This document shows positions 28,189 to 37,080 of a stretch of 64,000 nucleotides of DNA, one piece after another. Made by a program: the position numbers and the translations under genes. Location: positions 1-64,000 of the forward strand of contig JAFQQD010000031.1 of assembly GCA_017411435.1 (NCBI GenBank). Reading direction: 5' to 3'. How positions within the stretch are numbered: position 1 is the stretch's first letter; every line of letters starts with the position of its first letter. This stretch comes from Clostridia bacterium. GTDB taxonomy: Bacteria; Bacillota; Clostridia; UMGS1883. The notes under the pieces were generated by a model that worked only from the letters and a program-made list of their open reading frames with translations, made no database searches and was not told the DNA's origin.

Positions 28189-29667
28189 TTACAGTGACAT
28201 ATTGTCATGCTTTTTGGAAATTGCGCCTGCACGCTTGCTTCTGAGCATTTCAAGGGCTGCAGCTATGCGAGCTCTTGTTTCAGAAGGAATAATTATGTCA
28301 TCAACACATCCAAGTTTTGCTGCATTGTAGATTGATGCTTCTGTTTCGATATATTCTTTTTCAAGCGCTTCACGGCTTTCGCCTGCTTTAAGTCTTTCGC
28401 TATACAAGACTCCAACACCTGCTGCAGGAGGAAGGGGTGCCATTTCAGCCGTAGGATATGCATAAATGAGGTCTGCGCCACCCTGTTTTGAATTAAGAAG
28501 TGTATATGCAGTTCCGTATGCCTTCTTGGTAATGATGTTAATTTTGGGAACAGTTGCTTCAACGAAAGCGTACATAAGCTCTGCACTCTTTCTTGCAAGG
28601 CCCCATGTTTCCTCGTTTGCGCTTGCGCGGAAGCCTTCAACATCAGTGATTGTAACAATAGGTGTGTTGTAGCAGTCACAGAAACGGACAAAACGCTCCA
28701 TCTTCTGTGCAGCAAGGTTTGAAATTTCAGCCTCGTTCGTTGCGATAACGCCAACTGTAGATCCGTTAACGCGGATGAAACCGATTGATGCTTCCTTTGC
28801 GTAATCAGATTGAATTTCAAAGAATGCCTTATCATCAGCAATTTCAGCGATAACAACGCGTGCGTCTGTGATATTTTCAATATCATTTAATATGTCGCAG
28901 GGACGAGAAAGGTCGTCTGCTGTTTCATAGATAAATGCATCAGAAAGATTGTTTGAAGGAATGTATGAAAGAAGAAGCTTTGTGATTTCAATACATCCAA
29001 GGTCATCCTTGCCGATTAAGTGTGCGTTACCGTTTTTGTTAACGCTTCCCTTTGCATCAACTGAGGGTGCCTCACCTTCTGTTGCCTCGATAATGTCAGG
29101 ACCTGTTACGAACATCTTGCCTGTCTTTTCGTTCATAACTACAAAGTCACTCATAGCAGCTGCAATAGCGCTGCCGCCTGCACAGTTACCGAAAACAATG
29201 CTGATATGCGGAACAACACCGCTGATGTTTGCAAATGCGCTGAGAACTCTGCCCATTGCACGCTGAACACGGGGACCGTCAGAAAGGCGAACACCGTTAG
29301 AATCAAGCATACCGATAACGGGCGCACCCATTTTTGCAGCCATATCTACTATTTTATTGATTTTGTTAGCGTACATTTCACCCATAGCACCGCCAAGAAC
29401 TGTTACATCCTGCGAATAGACATAAACAAGTCTTGAGTCAACACTGCCGTAGCCTGTGATAACACCGTCTGCTGCAGTTTCTTCTCCGCGTGCTGAAATG
29501 AATGCACCGATTTCAACAAAACTACCCTCGTCCAAAAGAGCTTCAATTCTCTCTCTTGCAGTCATAGAGCCGTTTTGCTTTTGCTTCTCCAGTTTTTCCT
29601 TTCCGCCGCCAAGAGCAATAGCCTCTTTTCTGGCGATAAGGTCGGATATTTTTTCCATAGAACTCAT
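28189..29667 (-). CDS. mmdA: Methylmalonyl-CoA decarboxylase / acyl-CoA carboxyltransferase subunit
   Basis: 492-residue carboxyltransferase of the MmdA/PccB/12S family. Typical segments are SMTARERIEALLDEGSF near residue 33, VFGNCAGGSAIAAAMSDF (oxyanion region) near 158, and KKAYGTAYTLLNSKQGGAD near 380. It probably moves CO2 from methylmalonyl-CoA to biotin, yielding propionyl-CoA. First gene of the operon; AGGAGG precedes the ATG. Specificity within the acyl-CoA family is inferred from the operon. Confidence 0.88.
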   Translation of the reverse strand: MSSMEKISDLIARKEAIALGGGKEKLEKQKQNGSMTARERIEALLDEGSFVEIGAFISARGEETAADGVITGYGSVDSRLVYVYSQDVTVLGGAMGEMYANKINKIVDMAAKMGAPVIGMLDSNGVRLSDGPRVQRAMGRVLSAFANISGVVPHISIVFGNCAGGSAIAAAMSDFVVMNEKTGKMFVTGPDIIEATEGEAPSVDAKGSVNKNGNAHLIGKDDLGCIEITKLLLSYIPSNNLSDAFIYETADDLSRPCDILNDIENITDARVVIAEIADDKAFFEIQSDYAKEASIGFIRVNGSTVGVIATNEAEISNLAAQKMERFVRFCDCYNTPIVTITDVEGFRASANEETWGLARKSAELMYAFVEATVPKINIITKKAYGTAYTLLNSKQGGADLIYAYPTAEMAPLPPAAGVGVLYSERLKAGESREALEKEYIETEASIYNAAKLGCVDDIIIPSETRARIAAALEMLRSKRAGAISKKHDNMSL

Positions 29668-29779
29668 ATTTCTACCTCCTGCCTTTATATAAAACTCGAA
29701 ATTTCTTCCATTGTACCATATTATATCTTAAAATAGCACATATTTCAATACCCGAAGAACGATTTTTTTATTTTTTACA

Positions 29780-29812
29780 TAAAAATCCCCCAAGGTTTTA
29801 TCCTTGGGGGAT
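29780..29812 (-). terminator. Terminator after the ASRT-family gene
   Basis: AATCCCCCAAGG/CCTTGGGGGATT hairpin followed on the minus strand by TTTTT, four bases past the ASRT-family stop. Confidence 0.85.
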
Positions 29813-29816
29813 TAAC

Positions 29817-30185
29817 TTAGAAACTATATCCCTCTACGCTGTAATATGCCATATTTGTCTGGCGGACATCAAGTCTTCCGAAACAAGCACAAATGGGGGT
29901 ATCACTCTTTACCCATACGGTGTACTGTACTGATTCGCCGAGGGTAAATCCCTTCTCGCCCATAGGCTTATCAAGTCTTATACAGGTAGTTCTCATACCG
30001 TCAAGCTCTACAAAAATATTTTCTTCAGGCTCTCTGTCTTCAAATACAAACACAAGTTCTATCTTTGCCTTTTCTTTGTTAAGGTTAGTAAGCATAAGTG
30101 CCTCGTGTCCTTCAAATTCGGGGTTGTCTCCGTGCGGAGGCAGATATCCGTCACAAAAAACCCAGTTCTTCTTTCCTATTTTCAT
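29817..30185 (-). CDS. ASRT-family protein (sensory rhodopsin transducer-like)
   Basis: 122-residue all-beta protein of the family named after Anabaena sensory rhodopsin transducer (motifs NWVFCDGYLPP near residue 6, GHEALMLTN near 27, VWVKSDTPICACFGRLDVRQ near 90). No rhodopsin is present, and many members in Clostridia lack one. It is the last gene of the AraC / phosphotriesterase-like / creatinase-like operon, 12 bases after the hydrolase. A small-molecule (sugar) binding role is plausible but unproven. Confidence 0.7.
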   Translation of the reverse strand: MKIGKKNWVFCDGYLPPHGDNPEFEGHEALMLTNLNKEKAKIELVFVFEDREPEENIFVELDGMRTTCIRLDKPMGEKGFTLGESVQYTVWVKSDTPICACFGRLDVRQTNMAYYSVEGYSF

Positions 30186-30197
30186 TTTATTTACTCC

Positions 30198-31391
30198 TTA
30201 CTTAAAAATCTTGGGAAGTGCCTTGTCGTTATAAGTGGTCATTCTCTTTGCACCCTTGTCTGTGATAAGGTAGCAGTCTTCAACTCTGAATGAACCCCAC
30301 TCCATACCCTTGAAATATGCGTCAATACAGATTGCCATATTTTCCTGAATAACGCGCTTGTTGTCTACTGAGAATATGGGTGCCTCACATTCAAGCATAC
30401 CTGTACTGTGCAGGCTTCCGTAAGGACAGTAATCTATGTAGCCGTACTTTGTAAGGTATTCTGTATATGCGTTGAGCACAACATCGCAGGGCGTTCCGGG
30501 AATCATTTTTTCTGATGCATAGTTGAGAGCATCATATGCGCACATTACTGCATCCTTTATCTTCTGGGGGATTTCGCCAAGCACAAGAGGGCTACAGATA
30601 ATACCGTTGTAGCCTTCGTAGCAAACACCTGCGGCAAGGTTTATAATTTCGCTTTCCTTAATCTGTCTCAATGTATTTCTGCACATACTGATGTATGAAT
30701 TCTTGGGGCCTGTTGCTACCATCGGTGCAAATGCCTGAACATAGCTTTCAGCACCAAGGCTCATCATTTCCGCTTCAAACATACCTTCGATATGTCTTTC
30801 AGTCATACCAACTTCAATTTTGGGAACAACTGCTTCAAACATTTTTGAAACCATTTCCCAGTTTGTCTTGAGAATTTCAATTTCTGCAGGGCTCTTGATT
30901 ATTCTCTGCTCATAATGAATATCATCAAAGTCAACAATTTCTGCGCCTGCAAACACAGTTTTGAGCTTATTCATAATGATAGACGGGAAAATAAGTCTGC
31001 CGATAAAACCGATTTTCTTTACATTGGGATGTTCATTCTTGATTTGTGTAAAGAGTTCGGCAAAATCAAGCTGTCCTTCAGTATCATACTCAAAACCGCT
31101 TACCTCACCTATTTCGGGAAGAATTGCAATGCGGCTTTCGGGAAGCTGATTCATAATCTGACAATAGTCATATGATGCCTGACCGCTGCACACAACAACT
31201 TCGCCTTCAGCAGGAATTATAATTGCTGAGCTTTCGTTAACGGGCGCAAAGCCACAGTAATAACGAACGATGCCGATTTCGAGAAGGTTTGAAAATCCAA
31301 CGAGAAGATCAACGCCTTCGCGAGCCATAAGTTTTCTCATAGCCTCTACTCTCTGTTTGTATTCTTTTGCTTCAATCTTGGGATAGTTCAT
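30198..31391 (-). CDS. Creatinase/Xaa-Pro peptidase-fold hydrolase lacking metal ligands
   Basis: 397-residue protein with an N-terminal creatinase domain (about 1-130) and a C-terminal pita-bread domain. In M24 metallopeptidases the first aspartate pair lies in a D-x-G...SD motif; here the segment reads NLAAGVCYEGYNGIICSP with no such aspartates. SLHSTGMLECEAP and FRVEDCYLIT are retained. This favours a metal-independent, creatinase-like C-N hydrolase over a dipeptidase. The substrate is unknown but probably shared with the neighbouring phosphotriesterase-like enzyme. AAAGGAG precedes the ATG. Confidence 0.75.
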   Translation of the reverse strand: MNYPKIEAKEYKQRVEAMRKLMAREGVDLLVGFSNLLEIGIVRYYCGFAPVNESSAIIIPAEGEVVVCSGQASYDYCQIMNQLPESRIAILPEIGEVSGFEYDTEGQLDFAELFTQIKNEHPNVKKIGFIGRLIFPSIIMNKLKTVFAGAEIVDFDDIHYEQRIIKSPAEIEILKTNWEMVSKMFEAVVPKIEVGMTERHIEGMFEAEMMSLGAESYVQAFAPMVATGPKNSYISMCRNTLRQIKESEIINLAAGVCYEGYNGIICSPLVLGEIPQKIKDAVMCAYDALNYASEKMIPGTPCDVVLNAYTEYLTKYGYIDYCPYGSLHSTGMLECEAPIFSVDNKRVIQENMAICIDAYFKGMEWGSFRVEDCYLITDKGAKRMTTYNDKALPKIFK

Positions 31392-31404
31392 AATTTTTCT
31401 CCTT

Positions 31405-32412
31405 TCATATTAAAAAGTTTTTAACATTGTCTGTAAGTATTGACATATATGTTCTTTCGTCTATTCCATTCTGCTCTGCCATAAATTTAACTGTGCGAAG
31501 TATATGAGCATAGCCTGTGCCACCGTATTTCTTCCACATTGTTTTAAGGCAAATGTCGTTACACACAAGTATTTTGTCCTTGTAGCCTTCATCGATAAGA
31601 TTCTTTAAGAGTTTTATTCTCTCAAGGTCATATGCAAAGCGTCTTTCTTCGGATACATAAAATTCCTTTCCGAAGTTATCGAACTCCACATATACCCCTC
31701 TGTCCAGAAGTGCTTTTATGTAATCAGGTCTGAGCCATACATCCACATGGTCGATACAGATTTTTTCAGGCTTCATACCCTCGGAGGTAAGAATATCTGT
31801 AACCTCAAATCCGTTCTGTGTGTACAAATCTGTATGTACATGCACTGCCTTTCCGGTCTCGGCACCTACCATACCGGCAGCGTGCAGAACTTTCTTTTCG
31901 TCATCTGTCATTACGGCGCTTGTTCCTATTTCCCCTATGATTCCTGCTTTTATATCGGTATCGCCTATTCCACGGGTTATATCACGGTACATTTCCTCTG
32001 CCAGAGTTTCTACGGAAGCATCTTTTACATATGGGAAGTGTGCCTTGTGATAGTAATGTCCGCAACCAAGAATAATATTGACGCCTGTGCGCTTTGACAC
32101 TTCTTTGAGTTTTTTGGGGTCTCTGCCTATTTCATCGAGTGTGCAGTCAACTATTGTATTACCGCCCCACTGCTTAAAATATTCGATTTCCTTTACTGCG
32201 TCATCCACATTGTCCAAAAGTGCGTTGTCTAAAATTGCATAAGGGTCGGAAAATACCTCTGCACGGTTGTCGCCACTTATACTGTCGTGAAAACATTTCG
32301 GGGAATCTGCCGTTTCGTCCACGCACATCCGCATATCTATAAATATATGCTCGTGAGATGATGTAACGCCGAGCTTATCCTCATGAATTTCGCCTAAAAC
32401 TGTTGTAATCAC
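31405..32412 (-). CDS. Phosphotriesterase-family metal hydrolase
   Basis: 335-residue amidohydrolase-superfamily TIM barrel of the phosphotriesterase-homology type. Metal ligands are visible: HEH in VTSSHEHIFID (residues 16-26), the bridging Glu in IIGEIGTS (as in E. coli PHP, in place of the carboxylated lysine), His in AVHVHTDLY, His in CIDHVD and Asp in VCNDICLKT. Such enzymes are usually lactonases or amidohydrolases rather than phosphotriesterases. The start is GTG, overlapping the AraC stop by four bases (GTGA), so the two are translationally coupled. Confidence 0.82.
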   Translation of the reverse strand: MITTVLGEIHEDKLGVTSSHEHIFIDMRMCVDETADSPKCFHDSISGDNRAEVFSDPYAILDNALLDNVDDAVKEIEYFKQWGGNTIVDCTLDEIGRDPKKLKEVSKRTGVNIILGCGHYYHKAHFPYVKDASVETLAEEMYRDITRGIGDTDIKAGIIGEIGTSAVMTDDEKKVLHAAGMVGAETGKAVHVHTDLYTQNGFEVTDILTSEGMKPEKICIDHVDVWLRPDYIKALLDRGVYVEFDNFGKEFYVSEERRFAYDLERIKLLKNLIDEGYKDKILVCNDICLKTMWKKYGGTGYAHILRTVKFMAEQNGIDERTYMSILTDNVKNFLI

Positions 32413-33287
32413 ATTAATCCCCCCCTCTCATCTGAATTCTTTCTGTACTCTATCGGGGTACAACCCGTCTGCTTCTTGAAAAGCGAGTTAAAATACTTAA
32501 CATCCTGAAATCCAAGATGCCTTGATATACCTGTTGCAGTATGTCCTGTTTCTCTTAAAAGTCTTTGCGCCTCTTCAATTTTCAGCCTGTTAAAACACGA
32601 AATCAATGTTTCGCCAGTCTGATTCTTGAATGTACGGCAAAGGAATGAACGGGAATAATTGAACCGCGCACAAAGGTCGTTAAGTGATAGCTTGTTGCAA
32701 AGATTTTCTTTGAAATAATTTATTACCGTCTGAGCGAGAACTGCATCAAAATCCTCATCGGGAAGAAATATCACTCTGGAATCCTTGTCAACGGAGAGTT
32801 TCCGAAGAAGGCATATAAGAAGATATTCAAGCAAGATAATAATTGCCTGCTGACCTCCGAAGCTCGGGGTTGCGAGTGCCTTCAGGTGTTCATTCTCATC
32901 TATACGGAAGGTTTTTGAGCATTCGTCTATGATTGAAGTCATAATGCCTGTTATAGTTGCATCGGAATCAAATTTCATATCTCCCATAGCCTTTAGTGAC
33001 TGAGAGAAACTCTGAAAGCAGATTACGAATACAGTATTTTTATTATTTTCACTATGGTACGAATGTTTTTTATTGGGGGAAATCAATGCAATTTCATTTT
33101 CACAAAGTCGCAAAGAATTATCCCCTGTTTCAAGAGTTATACTGCCTTTTTGAACATAACAAAGTTCCCAGAAATCGTGGCTTTCCTCATAATTTTTGTA
33201 CTTGCCATCAAAGTCAGGATATTCCAGGGCTATAAGTTCCTTTATATCTATTACATTAAAAATTCTGTGTCGGATGTAGTTTCTCAT
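32409..33287 (-). CDS. AraC-family regulator of the hydrolase operon
   Basis: 292-residue regulator with an N-terminal cupin sensor (SHDFWELCYVQKGSITLETG, near residue 35) and a C-terminal double helix-turn-helix ending in YFNSLFKKQTGCTPIEYRK. It is first in the operon, overlapping the hydrolase gene, so it controls its own transcription unit. The ribosome binding site is weak. The cysteine-rich central region has no assigned function. Confidence 0.85.
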   Translation of the reverse strand: MRNYIRHRIFNVIDIKELIALEYPDFDGKYKNYEESHDFWELCYVQKGSITLETGDNSLRLCENEIALISPNKKHSYHSENNKNTVFVICFQSFSQSLKAMGDMKFDSDATITGIMTSIIDECSKTFRIDENEHLKALATPSFGGQQAIIILLEYLLICLLRKLSVDKDSRVIFLPDEDFDAVLAQTVINYFKENLCNKLSLNDLCARFNYSRSFLCRTFKNQTGETLISCFNRLKIEEAQRLLRETGHTATGISRHLGFQDVKYFNSLFKKQTGCTPIEYRKNSDERGGLM

Positions 33288-33431
33288 ACTGTTGCACTCT
33301 CATTTCCTATACACATTTTCTGATTTTATTATAAAAAAATTTTATAATAATGTAAACCTATAATATTACACTCGGTATACTAAAATATTCCACGAAAATT
33401 AAATTGAAGAATATTTTTATATCTTCTTTTA

Positions 33432-33529
33432 ACAAAAAAGAAGCGTGCTGCTTCACACATTTCGCATCCCTGCTAAACTTAAAACCAACAAATGTTACTC
33501 GCGATAAGAACACTCAATTTCCTATGCGG
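33432..33529 (-). repeat. Composite terminator-linked element, copy 2
   Basis: Second copy of the element at 7471. On the minus strand it begins CATAGGAAATTGAGTG, has ATCGCGAGTAACATTTG, and ends with GAAGC-AGCAC-GCTTC and a T-run. It directly follows the flavodoxin terminator in the same orientation. The rest of the gap between the AraC start and the flavodoxin gene (33288-33572) is AT-rich with no further feature seen. Confidence 0.75.
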
Positions 33530-33535
33530 TAAAAA

Positions 33536-33566
33536 AATGATGCGATAAATTTTATCGCATCATTTC
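33536..33566 (-). terminator. Terminator after the flavodoxin gene
   Basis: Perfect ATGATGCGATAAA/TTTATCGCATCAT hairpin followed by TTTTTTT on the minus strand, seven bases past the stop. Confidence 0.85.
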
Positions 33567-33572
33567 ATCTAT

Positions 33573-34100
33573 TTATTCTTTTATGTAATCAATAAGAGGC
33601 TTAATCTCCTCTATATTTGTAAAATCGCCGTCTGCGTCACAAAGCTCTACCAATAGTTTTTCCATTTCGGTGGGTTCTTTTTTGGAGGACATTATTTTCT
33701 TGAGTGTCTTAAGCGCTGCACGGTGCACTGGGGTAAGCTCCGAAAGGACCATTTTTCCCATAAAGTTGAAGATTTTTATATTTTCGGGTACTCCACCCTT
33801 GAAGTTCTTTTCAACTACATATTTATCGTAATAATCACGGCAATTTATGGGAGTAATACCCGTGGTGTATATGGCGATTTTCTTATCTTTTAACTTATCC
33901 ATATTCCTTGTGATAAGTGTTACTCCGTTTATAACCTCGGCATAAAGACCGCCACCGTAAATAATAGTGTCATACTGCTCTAGTTCTGATGCAGAAACGC
34001 TCTTTGCCTCTTTGATATTGCACGAAAGCTCCTTTGCTATCCACTCGGCATAGGTTTTCGTACTGCCGTATTTTGTTTTGTAAATTACGATTGCATTCAT
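33573..34100 (-). CDS. Flavodoxin-domain protein
   Basis: 175-residue FMN-binding flavodoxin-like protein. The phosphate loop is IYKTKYGSTKTYAEWIA (residues 5-21), with the flavin-contacting YGGGLYAEV segment near residue 49 and TTGITP near 80. It resembles HemG/flavodoxin-like oxidoreductases of Clostridia, with a short helical C-terminal tail. Partner enzyme unknown. AGGAG precedes the ATG. Confidence 0.8.
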   Translation of the reverse strand: MNAIVIYKTKYGSTKTYAEWIAKELSCNIKEAKSVSASELEQYDTIIYGGGLYAEVINGVTLITRNMDKLKDKKIAIYTTGITPINCRDYYDKYVVEKNFKGGVPENIKIFNFMGKMVLSELTPVHRAALKTLKKIMSSKKEPTEMEKLLVELCDADGDFTNIEEIKPLIDYIKE

Positions 34101-34125
34101 TTACTGTCATCTCCTAACGCAAAGC

Positions 34126-34917
34126 TTAATATTGTCCTCTTTTCCTGTTAATCAACACAACAATTATAATCGAGATAAGAACTATGGCAATCAGCAATGC
34201 TACAATTCCCATAATGCGAATAAGCATCAAATCATCAGTTTTTTCGCTCTCACCTTCGGTTGCTTTCTCTTCTTCGGAAATTTTCTTATCCTCTTTTTCA
34301 AGATATTTTACCGCCGGGTTTTCTTCGTTTGCTGTTTCCTGTTTTTCTACTGTTGTTTCTTGTTTTTTGACACTCGGCTGTTTTGTAGTGGTGTATTTAA
34401 GATATACCCATCCTTCGTAATTGCCGTAGTAGGTATAACCCCAATTTCCCGATTTTCTGGTTATGTGTATTTCGGTATCGTTGGGAATCCATCCTGACAT
34501 TACCTTGGCATAGCTTGAAGCGGGACCTGAGCGCAGATTAAGTCCGCCATCATATGAATTTACATACACATAATAGTCCGTATAGGTATATTCATACTCA
34601 GGTTTTGTTTCAGCTTTGGTTTCAGGCAGATTTGTAGTAGTATACTTCAGACTTACCCAGCCTTCGTAACCGCTGTAATAGGTTTTTCCCCAATTTCCCG
34701 ATGTGGCTGTTATGTGTATCTGTGTATTGTTGGGAATCCATCCTGACATTACTTTTGCGTAGCTTGAAGATGGGCCACTGCGCAGATTAAGTCCGCCATC
34801 ATATGAATTTACATATACATAGTAATCCGCATACGCTGTTTCATACGCGTACGATGTCAGGGTCAGTGCAAAAACCGCAACCAGAATCAAGCATATTATA
34901 CCAATAGTTTTTCTCAT
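34126..34917 (-). CDS. Membrane-anchored protein with two SH3b domains
   Basis: 263 residues: signal peptide or N-terminal helix (about 5-24), two bacterial SH3 domains (about 30-95 and 112-178) that are nearly identical (both contain YVNSYDGGLNLRSGP and MSGWIPN), a Lys/Glu-rich spacer, and a C-terminal membrane helix (about 230-257) followed by NRKRGQY. It probably binds peptidoglycan or peptides at the cell surface. The two repeats are also alike at DNA level (34386-34570 and 34630-34815), a recent internal duplication. Confidence 0.82.
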   Translation of the reverse strand: MRKTIGIICLILVAVFALTLTSYAYETAYADYYVYVNSYDGGLNLRSGPSSSYAKVMSGWIPNNTQIHITATSGNWGKTYYSGYEGWVSLKYTTTNLPETKAETKPEYEYTYTDYYVYVNSYDGGLNLRSGPASSYAKVMSGWIPNDTEIHITRKSGNWGYTYYGNYEGWVYLKYTTTKQPSVKKQETTVEKQETANEENPAVKYLEKEDKKISEEEKATEGESEKTDDLMLIRIMGIVALLIAIVLISIIIVVLINRKRGQY

Positions 34918-34939
34918 TAGTTATCTCTCCCATAAAAAT

Positions 34940-35716
34940 TTACTTTCTCTGCTCGTTAAGTATTTCTATTAAATCTTTAACAGCGTACTCATCATTTCTT
35001 TTTACTACAACATCAGAAACCGCTTTAACCTCATCCAGGCCATTGCCGACCGAGACTCCTAAATCAGCACTGATAAGCATTGGAATATCATTTTCATAGT
35101 CGCCTATTCCAACTGCTATATGGATGTCCCTGAGATAATTTTTTATGAATTCAATGGCGGTTCCTTTCGTCCCTTCTGAGGAATTGAATTCCACACCGAC
35201 ACTCCAGGATTTTGATATATAGCAATTCTCAAAAAGCTTTTCATTGAGGGAAAAAGCCTTAAATTCATCGGCATCCTTTACAGTTGAAAAGCGGCACACT
35301 ATTTTTAGCGGAGTACTTCCAAGTATACTGTCAGGAATATCTTCAAGAGTAAATGTTGAAACGAAGCTGTCTTCCCAGCCGTTATAAACGGTTATTGACA
35401 TATCGCTTCCATGATATTTGGCAACTTTTTGGGTAAAATCCTTTACAGAAAAAGGAAGGCGCTTTTCGCAAAGAACTTTCTCCTCTTTGTAATCATATAT
35501 GATGCTTCCGTTAAGAAGACAAGCCGGGGCATTTATAATGCTGTGAAATTCTGAATTCAAAAGATAATCTGCATTTCTGCCGGTTGCGAAAGTGAATTTG
35601 CCGCCTTCTTTAATAAAGTATTCTATTGCTTTCTTATTAACCGGAATTGTGTCACCTTTTCCACTGAAGGTTCCATCTATATCTGAACAAATTAAAAATC
35701 CGTCAAACTTTCCCAT
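34940..35716 (-). CDS. HAD-IIB (Cof-type) phosphatase
   Basis: 258-residue haloacid dehalogenase-type hydrolase. The nucleophile motif is CSDIDGTFSGKG (Asp12, Asp14), motif II is TGRNADYL and motifs III/IV are in KGTAIEFI and VGIGDYENDIPML near residue 208. A C2B cap sits between. It probably dephosphorylates a sugar phosphate or similar small metabolite in the cytoplasm. GGAG precedes the ATG. Confidence 0.85.
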   Translation of the reverse strand: MGKFDGFLICSDIDGTFSGKGDTIPVNKKAIEYFIKEGGKFTFATGRNADYLLNSEFHSIINAPACLLNGSIIYDYKEEKVLCEKRLPFSVKDFTQKVAKYHGSDMSITVYNGWEDSFVSTFTLEDIPDSILGSTPLKIVCRFSTVKDADEFKAFSLNEKLFENCYISKSWSVGVEFNSSEGTKGTAIEFIKNYLRDIHIAVGIGDYENDIPMLISADLGVSVGNGLDEVKAVSDVVVKRNDEYAVKDLIEILNEQRK

Positions 35717-35732
35717 GTCTTTTCTCCTTGTT

Positions 35733-35826
35733 GCACAAAAAGTGCCTCATCTGCCCAAGGCGTATCCCCTTTTTTCGTTGCACAAAAAGTGCCCCCCGCT
35801 ACCGGGGAAATCAACCCCAAACTGTG
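35733..35826. repeat. Extragenic repeat with two TTGCACAAAAAGTGCC units
   Basis: Two copies of GTTGCACAAAAAGTGCC, each a small hairpin (GCAC/GTGC), stand about 45 bases apart; the second continues to CCCCAAACTGTG exactly at the stop codon of the next gene. It matches the repeat at 5635-5672. Confidence 0.5.
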
Positions 35827-37023
35827 TTACAGCAAGATATAACCTGATGTGATATAGATTCCTTTCCCTGATTTGTAGTGATTTTTAAGTGCTCGCTGGA
35901 GCGAAGTATCCTCAGGCAGACTGTCAAAGTCGAGATTTTCTCTAGGCACTCCGAAAATGAATCCTAAAGGATCCATTCCGTCGCCTTTTTGCGCATAGCG
36001 TGTAAATCTTTTTCCAAAATTTGCAATGTTTGATGTTTCAGGCAGAATTTGTGCAAGCTGCGGGTCACAAAGCCAGGAAGTACAGTTAATTGCTTTCGGA
36101 ATTTCATCGGGGAAATATTTATTTGAAAACTCAATTGCTTCCTCAAAAGATTTGCTTATTGCTTCGGGAGTGAAGTCTGTTCTTTGCGGAATGTGAAGTT
36201 TCAGCACGCGGTCTTTCGGCAAAAGCTTCTTTTCCCATTCACTTTTGGGAAGTGTTAGCTTTTCTTTTGAAACATACGAATTTTCAAGGTATGGATAGCC
36301 AATGTAGGAATCATCGGTTTCGGTTACCTCGGCATAAAAAGAGCCTTCCTCGTCTTCAAAATTTTTCGAGCCAAGCGGAAATCCGCTTTTGTGGAAATCG
36401 CGCTCGTGCGCGAGAGCAATACTCTCCCCGTCTTTATTTACAAAAACGATTGTGCCTGCGTTGAGCTGTCCTTTCATTTCGATATTGAAGCTTCCGATGG
36501 GAATAATGTTGCTGTTTACCATATGCCTCTGCCACCAGTAGCCACCGACACCGTCCCTTTTATTAACTCTGCGGAAAGATGTGAGTCCTTCGGTAAAATA
36601 ACGAAGTGCGCCCCTTATCTTTTCCTCAGGGATATCGCGTTTTTTAAGGTCGCCGTAAATGCGCTCTACCTGTGAGCAGACCGCAAGACCGATAATCATA
36701 TCGTACGGAAGCGGATCTTCCCCACAAGGTGCCTGCGGAGGAATGAAACTATCATTTCCTTCTTCTGAATTCATTGAAAAAGATACTACGGCAAGAAGTT
36801 TTTTAAGGTCTTCCTTTTTTGAAACCGCCACGGCTGCACGCTTGTAGGCGTCAAGCTTATCGCCGAACATTCCATACTTTTCCTCAAGCTTGTCGTAGTA
36901 TTCCTCTGTCGCACAGGGAAGTCCTTCCGCCTCATACTTTTTTATAGCCTCACCATATATGTTATGCCAGCTTTGCGGCCACACTGTACAATTTAGCTTT
37001 TTCATAAGTTCTTCAATGTTCAT
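35827..37023 (-). CDS. Acyltransferase-domain protein (GNAT-like), function uncertain
   Basis: 398-residue cytoplasmic protein. It resembles the clostridial family annotated as acyltransferase-domain-containing with a GNAT-like C-terminal part (segments FTEGLTSFRRVNKRDGVGGYWWQ near residue 150 shortened here as RRVNKRDGVGGYWWQ, and LKLHIPQRTDFTPEA near 275). No catalytic residues can be named with confidence. It lies in the group of SH3, HAD and small membrane protein genes. AAAGGAG precedes the ATG. Confidence 0.5.
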   Translation of the reverse strand: MNIEELMKKLNCTVWPQSWHNIYGEAIKKYEAEGLPCATEEYYDKLEEKYGMFGDKLDAYKRAAVAVSKKEDLKKLLAVVSFSMNSEEGNDSFIPPQAPCGEDPLPYDMIIGLAVCSQVERIYGDLKKRDIPEEKIRGALRYFTEGLTSFRRVNKRDGVGGYWWQRHMVNSNIIPIGSFNIEMKGQLNAGTIVFVNKDGESIALAHERDFHKSGFPLGSKNFEDEEGSFYAEVTETDDSYIGYPYLENSYVSKEKLTLPKSEWEKKLLPKDRVLKLHIPQRTDFTPEAISKSFEEAIEFSNKYFPDEIPKAINCTSWLCDPQLAQILPETSNIANFGKRFTRYAQKGDGMDPLGFIFGVPRENLDFDSLPEDTSLQRALKNHYKSGKGIYITSGYILL

Positions 37024-37080
37024 AGCGATTCTCCTTTAGTATTGCACAAAAACAGTTTCTGTACCTGAGGCGCGCAACTT

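Noticed and set aside
29817-30185. Light-sensing system from the ASRT-family protein
   Set aside because: No rhodopsin or carotenoid genes in the window; the family is widespread in non-phototrophs.
34386-34815. CRISPR or satellite repeat
   Set aside because: The repeat is coding and corresponds to two SH3 domains.
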